Shown: positions 6,347 to 11,360 of the stretch, in pieces
How positions within the stretch are numbered: position 1 is the stretch's first letter
Layout: each line of letters starts with the position of its first letter
DNA from: SCUN01 sp964343975
Lineage (GTDB): Bacteria > Acidobacteriota > Vicinamibacteria > Vicinamibacterales > SCN-69-37
Direction: 5' to 3'
DNA: 11,360 nucleotides
NCBI GenBank assembly: GCA_964343975.1
Contig: CAYFLU010000105.1
Span: 1-11,360, forward strand
Position numbers and translations under genes: made by a program
Notes under the pieces: model-generated
Told to the model about the DNA's origin: nothing
Databases searched by the model: none
What the model saw: the letters and a program-made list of their open reading frames with translations, nothing else

Positions 6347-7444
6347 TCAGTTCCTTCTGAGCGCATCCGTGATGCGCAGTCGCATGGCCGTCGTCGCCGG
6401 AATCACCCCGGCCAGGAGCCCGAGGCCGATGCAGAGCGAGATGCCGAGCAGCAGATCGCGATGATCGAACACGAACACGGGCAGAAAGGCGTTATTCAAC
6501 CCGCCGCCCTGCACCGCCATCCAGATCAGCCCGAGACCAAGGCCGCCGCCGAAGACGGCCAGCAATGTGGATTCCGCGAGGATCAACGTCAGCACGAGGC
6601 CGTTCGAGAAACCGAGCGTCTTCAGGACGGCAATCTCGCTCGTGCGCTCGCGCACCGACTGCGCCATCTGATTGGCCACGTTGAGCAGGAGCACGAAGAG
6701 CACGCCGGTCACGATCGACACCATGATGAAACCGATGTCACCGATCTGATTCGCGAAGCCCTGCATGAACGCCTTCTCGGGCGACGTCTTCGTCTCGGCC
6801 GAGGAGTTGGCGAACTGACTGTCGATCGCCGACGCGACCTCGGCAGTGCGGCTCGGGTCGGCGATCCGGATCGTGTACCAGCCCACCTGCCCGTAGGCGC
6901 CGCGCCGGTTCTCGTCCAGGTAGTCGTACCGGAAGTACATCGTGGTCTTGTCGGTGTTCTTGTCGCCGTCGTAGATGCCGGCCACGTTGAAAAACCACGT
7001 GTCGCCCTGCTTCGGCTGCCAGATCGTCGCCTTGATCGGAATCCGGTCGCCGAGCTTCCAGTTGAACCGGGTCGCCACGTCACGCCCGACGATCACGCCC
7101 TGACGGTCGGCGAGCCACGCCTTCTTCTCGGCATCCGTGAGGTGGAACTCCGGGTACATCTCCATGAACGGCGACGGATCCACGGCCATCACCGCGAACT
7201 GGTTGGCGACGTCCTGATAGGTCCCGCCAAACCAGGTGCTGTGGGTCGCGCCCTTCACACCGGGCGTGGAGCGGATCTGCTGCTCGTACGAGATCGGCAG
7301 CAGCTGAATGAGGCTGACCTTGTGCGTCATGATCAGCCGCTCGGCGCTCGCCACGTCGACGCCGACCGTGAACGCGCCACGCACCTTGCTGATCGGCTCA
7401 CGCTCGATGCGAAGCGCCGCCAGGTCGTCCTTGAGATCCGCCAC
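6347..7444 (-). CDS. FtsX/MacB-type ABC permease lacking its first membrane helix (probable remnant or chimera)
   Basis: A 365-residue protein whose body, from about residue 22 (RGAFTVGVDVASAERLI) onward, is a MacB_PCD domain followed by three membrane helices (about 236-258, 283-311, 329-351) and the coupling segment RERTSEIAVLKTLGFS (266-281). The expected N-terminal helix before the periplasmic domain is missing. In its place is the charged, soluble stretch MADLKDDLAALRIEREPISK, which resembles from memory the cytoplasmic start of HlyD-type periplasmic adaptors and not a permease. GTG 7444 is chosen because GGAAGG lies about 9 bases upstream; TTG 7468 is possible but also adds no helix, and the open frame back to the stop at 7562-7564 contains none either. 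Without the helix, the periplasmic domain should not be exported, so the protein is probably non-functional unless the sequence is misassembled. Confidence 0.75.
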   Translation of the reverse strand: MADLKDDLAALRIEREPISKVRGAFTVGVDVASAERLIMTHKVSLIQLLPISYEQQIRSTPGVKGATHSTWFGGTYQDVANQFAVMAVDPSPFMEMYPEFHLTDAEKKAWLADRQGVIVGRDVATRFNWKLGDRIPIKATIWQPKQGDTWFFNVAGIYDGDKNTDKTTMYFRYDYLDENRRGAYGQVGWYTIRIADPSRTAEVASAIDSQFANSSAETKTSPEKAFMQGFANQIGDIGFIMVSIVTGVLFVLLLNVANQMAQSVRERTSEIAVLKTLGFSNGLVLTLILAESTLLAVFGGGLGLGLIWMAVQGGGLNNAFLPVFVFDHRDLLLGISLCIGLGLLAGVIPATTAMRLRITDALRRN

Positions 7445-7486
7445 GTGAATGCCCTTCCGCCACGCCAACAGCCGCCCACGCCAAAT

Positions 7487-7511
7487 GGCGCAGCACGGCC
7501 ATGCGCCGTGC
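7487..7511 (-). repeat. Overlapping alternative hairpins in the leader of the permease pair
   Basis: Two hairpins share bases and cannot form together: GCACGGC (7493-7499) with GCCGTGC (7505-7511), and GGCGCA (7487-7492) with TGCGCC (7502-7507). They lie 40-65 bases before GTG 7444, in what would be the 5' leader. Mutually exclusive leader hairpins can act as attenuators, but GC-rich DNA forms such pairs by chance, so the role is uncertain. Confidence 0.35.
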
Positions 7512-7543
7512 GGGGCTGAGTTGTGGGCCGTCCCTAAATGGGA

Positions 7544-7587
7544 ACAGCCAGTATACGCACGTCAGTTTGACGTGCGCTACCGGCTGT
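7544..7587. repeat. Long compound palindrome, REP-like, between the cox operon and the permeases
   Basis: An inverted repeat about 44 bases long with 18 paired positions: ACAGCC (7544-7549) with GGCTGT (7582-7587), GTA (7551-7553) with TAC (7578-7580), and a 9-bp tip CGCACGTCA (7556-7564) with TGACGTGCG (7568-7576) around a GTT loop. On the minus strand one side contains TATACT (7556-7551), a near-consensus -10, but I see no matching -35 at the right distance. It may serve as the cox operon's transcript end, as a REP-type repeat, or as part of the permease promoter. Confidence 0.6.
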
Positions 7588-7599
7588 AAGGTCGCGGGA

Positions 7600-7619
7600 A
7601 TCGGCCAGTGGCGGCCGAT
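7600..7619 (-). terminator. Hairpin just after the cox operon
   Basis: Arms ATCGGCC (7600-7606) and GGCCGAT (7613-7619) form a 7-bp stem with a 6-base loop, 15 bases after the stop of the subunit IV gene (7635) on the minus strand. It is followed on that strand by TCCCGCG rather than a T-run. The position suits the 3' end of the operon transcript, but intrinsic termination is not assured. Confidence 0.4.
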
Positions 7620-7634
7620 GTCCGGTGAGCGGGG

Positions 7635-7946
7635 CTAGCGTCCGGGGACGCCGAGCCAGCCGCGCGTGAGGTAGTCGTTCATGCCCATCCCGAAGAGGAT
7701 GAGCAACCAGACGAAGCCCGAGATCGCCACGGTCTTCGTGAGCGGGGTGTTCCACTTCACGCCCATGAAGAACACGATGACGAGCGTCGCCTTGGTGATG
7801 GCCACCAGAAGGGCCACCGGCGTGTTGAGCAGGCCGAGGTCCTGGTTCGCGATGAACACGGTGAAGGCGGTCAGGACGAGCAGGGCCAACCAGACCCTGA
7901 CGCACATGCCGACGGAAGGAACGTGATGACCGGAATGACCTGACAT
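7635..7946 (-). CDS. ctaF: Cytochrome c oxidase subunit IV (bacterial COX4_pro type)
   Basis: A 103-residue membrane protein with three hydrophobic helices (about 16-34, 42-63, 73-91), the standard size and layout of the small fourth subunit of bacterial caa3-type oxidases. The middle helix carries ITKATLVIVFFMGVKW, close to the family pattern 'K..LV..FFM...', with Gly where His is common. It is an accessory subunit thought to stabilise the core complex and has no cofactors. ATG 7946 follows the stop of subunit III after only 2 bases, so its translation is probably coupled. It is the last gene of the operon; a hairpin-rich region of about 190 bases follows before the permease start. Confidence 0.85.
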   Translation of the reverse strand: MSGHSGHHVPSVGMCVRVWLALLVLTAFTVFIANQDLGLLNTPVALLVAITKATLVIVFFMGVKWNTPLTKTVAISGFVWLLILFGMGMNDYLTRGWLGVPGR

Positions 7947-7948
7947 GA

Positions 7949-8611
7949 CTATGCCCCGTGAGCGCCGAGCAGATACAGCAGCGGGAAGAGGAAGATCCAG
8001 ACGATGTCAACGAAGTGCCAGTAGAGGCCCGACACTTCGACCGGCGCGAAGTAGTCCGCGTCGTAGGTGCCCTTCATGGCCTGAATCAGGATGTAGAGCA
8101 TGATGCCGAGCCCGATCACCATGTGCAGGGCGTGGATGCCGGTCATCATGAAGTAGAGCGAGAAGAAGATCTGCACGCCCTGCTCGAGCGTCGGGTCGAA
8201 GTGCGGACCCGGCACGAGGTGGTGTTCGAACTTCGCCTTGTACTCGAAGAACTTCACCACGAGGAACACCGAGCCGAGGATCATCGTGAGCGCGATGTTC
8301 ATGACCTGCTGGCTCTTGTTGCCGATCATGGCCGCGCGCACCGCGAGGGCCATCGTGATCGAGCTGCAGATCAGGACGACGGTATTGAGGCCGCCGAGCT
8401 TCCAGTTCAGTTCGTGGCTCGCTTCCACCCACGCGTGCGGATACATGTTCCGGTACACGAGGTAGGCCATGAAGAGGCCGCCGAAGAACATCACTTCGGT
8501 GACGAGGAACACCCACATGCCGAGGGTCGACGCCTCGAGCTGCTGCTCCATCGAATGAAAGTGCGTCTGGAGCTTCGGATGCGTCTTGGCGTTCGCGGCT
8601 GCGTTACTCAT
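7949..8611 (-). CDS. ctaE: Cytochrome c oxidase subunit III
   Basis: A 220-residue membrane protein of the five-helix form of subunit III, which lacks the first two helices of longer relatives. Helices lie near 29-53, 73-94, 103-124, 146-178 and 194-216. Recognisable features are GMWVFLVTEVMFFGGLFMAY with the conserved Glu39, the MTGIHALHMVIGLG segment (H160, H163) and the closing GLYWHFVDIVWIFLFPLLYL. It carries no metal; in the family it sustains proton uptake into subunit I and turnover life of the enzyme. The start overlaps the end of subunit I as ATGAGTAA (8 bases), with GAGG 6 bases upstream, showing tight translational coupling. Confidence 0.95.
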   Translation of the reverse strand: MSNAAANAKTHPKLQTHFHSMEQQLEASTLGMWVFLVTEVMFFGGLFMAYLVYRNMYPHAWVEASHELNWKLGGLNTVVLICSSITMALAVRAAMIGNKSQQVMNIALTMILGSVFLVVKFFEYKAKFEHHLVPGPHFDPTLEQGVQIFFSLYFMMTGIHALHMVIGLGIMLYILIQAMKGTYDADYFAPVEVSGLYWHFVDIVWIFLFPLLYLLGAHGA

Positions 8612-10238
8612 GGCTCACCTCGGCGCGCTGCGGCGCGGGTGCATGGATGTAGTCGTACGGTTCTTCGGTGACCACCGGAATCTCGTGGAAGTTGTGCGTG
8701 ATCGGCGGTGACTGGATCTTCCATTCGAGACCCGTCGCGCCCCACGGATTGGCCGGCGCCTTCGGTCCCTTGACGATCGAGTAGATCAGGTAGAGCACGA
8801 TCAGCGTGTAGCCGATGCCCAGCACGCCCGCGCCGCCGCTCGACATCACGTTGAACACCTGAAATTCCGCCGGGTAGTTGTGGTACCGGCGCGGCATGCC
8901 CATGTAGCCGAGGATGAACTGCGGGAAGAACGTGAGGTTGAAGCCGAAGAACACGAGCATCGCCGCGACCTTCGCGAGCGCCTCGTTGTACATCCGGCCC
9001 GTCATCTTCGGCCAGTAGAAGTGCAGGCCGCCGAGGAACGCCATCACGCCGCCGCCGACCATGATGTAGTGGAAGTGCGCGACGACGAAGTACGTGTCGT
9101 GCAGGTGCACGTCGAGGCCCATCGTGCCGAGGAACAGCCCCGTGAGGCCGCCGATCAGGAACAGGCCCATGAAGCCGAGCACCCAGAACAGCGGCGAATC
9201 CCACTGCACGGCGCCCTTGTACATCGTGGCGGTCCAGTTGAACGTCTTCACGGCCGACGGCACGGCGACCAGCATCGTGATGATCGAGAACACGAGGCCG
9301 GCGTAGATCGACTGGCCCGTGACGAACATGTGGTGGCCCCACACGAGGAAGCCGATGACCGCGATCGCGAGCGACGAGAACGCGACGAAGCTGTAGCCGA
9401 AAATCTGCTTGCGCGAGACGTTGGCCACGAGCTCGGAGATCACGCCCATGCCCGGCAGGATCATGATGTAGACGGCCGGGTGCGAGTAGAACCAGAAGAG
9501 GTGCTGGAAGAGCACCGGGTCGCCGCCGATGCGCGGATCGAACACGCCGAGGTGCAGCGCGCGTTCGGCGCCGACGAGCAGGATCGTGATCGCCACGACC
9601 GGCGTGCCGAGGATCATCACGATGCTCGTCGCGTAGTTCGCCCACACGAAGAGCGGCAGGCGGAACCACGTCATGCCGGGCGCGCGCATGCGGTGCACGG
9701 TGACGATGAAGTTGAAGCCCGTGAGGATCGAGGAGAAGCCGGTGACGAAGACGCCGAGGGCGGCGAGGGTCACGTTCGTGTTCGACGCCACGGAGCTGTA
9801 CGGCGTGTAGAACGTCCAGCCGGTGTCGACACCGCCGAGCGCGACCACCGCGAGGGTGAGGCCGGCGCCGAGGATGTAGATGTACCAGCTCAGCAGGTTG
9901 ATGCGCGGAAACGCGAGGTCCTTCGCACCGATCATGATCGGCATGAAGAAGTTGCCCAGCGTGGCCGGGATCGACGGAATCAGGAAGAAGAAGATCATCA
10001 CGACGCCGTGCAGCGTGAAGACCTTGTTGTAGAGATCGGCCGTGAGCAGATCACCCTGCGGGGTGACCAGTTCGGCGCGCAGCATCGCGGCGAACGTGCC
10101 GCCGATGGCGAAGAAGATCGTGATGGAGATCAGGTACAGCATGGCGATGCGCTTGTGGTCCTTGGTAAGGAGCCACGCCGCCAATCCGTACGGCGCTCCG
10201 AGATAGCTGGGTTCCTGTTGCACGGCTGCTTCCTTCAT
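8604..10238 (-). CDS. ctaD: Cytochrome c oxidase subunit I, A2-type heme-copper oxidase
   Basis: The 544-residue catalytic subunit, which reduces O2 to water and pumps protons, with twelve membrane helices. Heme and copper ligands are all present: H77 and H390 (low-spin heme), H388 (high-spin heme), and H253, H302 and H303 (CuB), with Y257 as the cross-linked tyrosine. The helix VI motif is Y251-S252-H253-P-A-V-Y257: the A1-family Glu is Ala, and the Tyr-Ser pair marks the A2 subfamily known from thermophile caa3 oxidases. The D-channel Asp is D107 (GAKDLAFPR) and the K-channel is S328 and K331 (PSAVKTFNW). ATG 10238 is chosen over adjacent GTG 10241; AGGG overlapping the upstream stop is the ribosome site. 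It lies 10 bases after subunit II. Confidence 0.97.
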   Translation of the reverse strand: MKEAAVQQEPSYLGAPYGLAAWLLTKDHKRIAMLYLISITIFFAIGGTFAAMLRAELVTPQGDLLTADLYNKVFTLHGVVMIFFFLIPSIPATLGNFFMPIMIGAKDLAFPRINLLSWYIYILGAGLTLAVVALGGVDTGWTFYTPYSSVASNTNVTLAALGVFVTGFSSILTGFNFIVTVHRMRAPGMTWFRLPLFVWANYATSIVMILGTPVVAITILLVGAERALHLGVFDPRIGGDPVLFQHLFWFYSHPAVYIMILPGMGVISELVANVSRKQIFGYSFVAFSSLAIAVIGFLVWGHHMFVTGQSIYAGLVFSIITMLVAVPSAVKTFNWTATMYKGAVQWDSPLFWVLGFMGLFLIGGLTGLFLGTMGLDVHLHDTYFVVAHFHYIMVGGGVMAFLGGLHFYWPKMTGRMYNEALAKVAAMLVFFGFNLTFFPQFILGYMGMPRRYHNYPAEFQVFNVMSSGGAGVLGIGYTLIVLYLIYSIVKGPKAPANPWGATGLEWKIQSPPITHNFHEIPVVTEEPYDYIHAPAPQRAEVSHE

Positions 10239-10248
10239 CACGTCCGCC

Positions 10249-11208
10249 CTACTTCTTCAATTCGGCCGGCGCGGGTTCGGCCGGCTTCAACGTCTTGATA
10301 TAGGCAATGAGCTGGATCAGGTTCTCTTCACTGATCAACCCCTGGAACGTGGGCATGATCGGCTGGTAGCCCTGCACGACCTTCGCGGTCGGCGCCATGA
10401 TCGACTCGCGGATGTAGTTCTCGTCGGCGAGCACCTTCCGGCCATCCGCCAACGTCACGGTGCTGCCGAACACGCCGCCGAGCCACGGGCCGCGGCCCTT
10501 GCTGTCCGACTTGTGGCAGGTGATGCACGAGAGATCCGTGAACAGCCGCTCGCCGTTCTGCGCGGCCGAACCGGTCGACCGGCCGCCGGCGAGCCACGCC
10601 TCGTAATCTTCCGGCAGCATCGCGACGACCGTGCCCACCATCCCGGAATGCTTCGTGCCGCAGTACTGCGAACAGAAGATGTGGTACTCGCCCACTTCCG
10701 TCGCCGTGAACCACATCGTGGTCAGGCGGCCCGGCACGACGTCCATCTTCGTGCGGAATGCCGGAATGAAGAAGTCGTGGATGACATCCTCCGAGCCCAT
10801 CGTCAGACGCACCGGGCGGCCGATCGGGATGTGCAACTCGTTGATCTCGCGAACGCCTTCGGGATGCTGCACCTTCCACATCCACTGCTTGCCCGTGACG
10901 AACACATCCATCGCGTCGGCCGGCGGACGCGAGAACGTGAAGTAGAGCTGCGCGCCCCAGGCGAACATGACCATCGCGATCACGAACGGAATGCCGGTCC
11001 AGAGCAGTTCGAGCGTGAGCGAGCCGTGGATGTCGGCGCCGGCGTCACCCGGGTTCTTGCCGCGGAACTTGAAGGTGAAGACGAGAATCAGCACCGACAC
11101 GAGCACGGCGAAGAACACCGACACGGCCAGGATGAAGAAGAACAGCGCGTCAACATCCGGGGCGATGGCCGATGCAGATTGCGGGAAGAAGGGCAAAGCG
11201 CTCGACAT
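10249..11208 (-). CDS. ctaC: Cytochrome c oxidase subunit II with fused cytochrome c domain (caa3 type)
   Basis: A 319-residue electron-entry subunit. Two membrane helices (about 22-46 and 68-90) precede a periplasmic cupredoxin domain holding the dinuclear CuA centre: H144, C179, C183, H187 and M190, with Q181 at the position often Glu (CSQYCGTKHSGM). A C-terminal class I cytochrome c domain (about 212-310) has C228-I-T-C231-H232 for covalent heme and probable axial M285 (QPIMPTF). The fused cytochrome marks a caa3 enzyme that can take electrons directly from the bc1-equivalent complex or a soluble cytochrome. ATG 11208 directly abuts the TAA of the SCO gene, with AGAGG 5 bases upstream. CuA metallation presumably depends on that SCO protein. 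Confidence 0.96.
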   Translation of the reverse strand: MSSALPFFPQSASAIAPDVDALFFFILAVSVFFAVLVSVLILVFTFKFRGKNPGDAGADIHGSLTLELLWTGIPFVIAMVMFAWGAQLYFTFSRPPADAMDVFVTGKQWMWKVQHPEGVREINELHIPIGRPVRLTMGSEDVIHDFFIPAFRTKMDVVPGRLTTMWFTATEVGEYHIFCSQYCGTKHSGMVGTVVAMLPEDYEAWLAGGRSTGSAAQNGERLFTDLSCITCHKSDSKGRGPWLGGVFGSTVTLADGRKVLADENYIRESIMAPTAKVVQGYQPIMPTFQGLISEENLIQLIAYIKTLKPAEPAPAELKK

Positions 11209-11358
11209 TTAGACCTCTGCACGCCCGTCGGGGCGGCGTCCTCTTACGTTTCGCACGATGAACGCGCCCAACACAGCCACGGTCAGGATGCCGCCGAGCC
11301 GGACGACGTTCATGATGACGAACCCGTACTTTCCACTCTCGGGATCGTAGTGATAGCA
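11209..11358 (-). CDS. SCO1/SenC-family copper chaperone, C-terminal end (partial)
   Basis: The last 49 codons of a gene entering from the right edge, too short to stand out as an open frame. The peptide starts CYHYDPESGKYGFVIMNVVR and continues into a hydrophobic helix (about residues 21-36 of the fragment, LGGILTVAVLGAFIVR) and a basic tail, ending RGRRPDGRAEV. SCO proteins of this group end with an '.YHYDP.tGKYG' segment and a C-terminal membrane helix. The copper site (CxxxC and a later His) would lie upstream and is not visible. SCO proteins deliver copper to CuA of oxidase subunit II, and the TAA here touches the ATG of exactly that gene, which strongly supports the call. Confidence 0.75.
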   Translation of the reverse strand, partial: CYHYDPESGKYGFVIMNVVRLGGILTVAVLGAFIVRNVRGRRPDGRAEV

Positions 11359-11360
11359 GT

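Noticed and set aside
6461..7519. Long plus-strand open frame opposite the first permease
   Set aside because: Same cause; a low-complexity charged peptide mirrors the permease codons and has no start signal.
8880..10298. Long plus-strand open frame (472 codons) opposite oxidase subunit I
   Set aside because: It is an antisense shadow of a GC-biased gene: the peptide is rich in His, Arg, Glu and Asp with no domain, while subunit I on the other strand has all its ligands.
1..11360. CRISPR, toxin-antitoxin, phage-defence or mobile-element genes
   Set aside because: No repeat array, transposase, integrase, nuclease or small toxin-like gene pair was found; every open frame of note is housekeeping, respiratory, transport or hydrolase type.

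Overview
The window is GC-rich, gene-dense bacterial chromosome, probably from an uncultured member of Acidobacteriota (Vicinamibacteria-like). That placement is an inference, resting on the GC content, the caa3-type oxidase cluster preceded by a SCO gene, the M16 peptidase pair, the FtsX/MacB-type permeases and the REP-like hairpins. No rRNA, tRNA, CRISPR array, insertion sequence or phage gene was seen, and there is no intergenic stretch over 300 bases.

Layout. Plus strand, 1-3803: the 3' end of an M16 zinc peptidase, a tight pair of mirror-image hairpins, a second M16 subunit that has lost the zinc motif, a BaiN/HI0933-type flavoprotein, and a Tat-exported metallo-beta-lactamase-fold hydrolase. 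Minus strand, 3811-4281: a DinB-superfamily protein, convergent with the hydrolase across a hairpin that contains the hydrolase stop. Plus strand, 4381-5148: an unrecognised secreted protein. Minus strand, 7444-5145: two FtsX/MacB-type ABC permeases with no ATPase beside them. Minus strand, 11360-7635: the end of a SCO copper chaperone, then cytochrome c oxidase subunits II (with fused cytochrome c), I (A2 type), III and IV, packed with overlaps or gaps of 0-10 nt as one operon.

How the genes work together. SCO delivers copper to the CuA site of subunit II. Subunits II, I, III and IV form a caa3-type, proton-pumping terminal oxidase. The M16 pair should form one heterodimeric periplasmic peptidase, with the truncated upstream gene presumably providing the catalytic subunit. 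The two permeases would form an ABC export or lipoprotein-type machine, but the first one lacks its N-terminal membrane helix and the ATPase is absent, so this locus looks like a deletion remnant.

I did not find a convincing new multi-gene system. The items most worth a second look are a flavoprotein with no usual start codon (ATAA where ATGA would give a perfect stop/start overlap), a permease that seems to carry the N-terminus of a different protein, the mirror-paired hairpins at 153-211, the compound hairpin region at 7487-7619, and a promoter that predicts a leaderless mRNA for the hydrolase.
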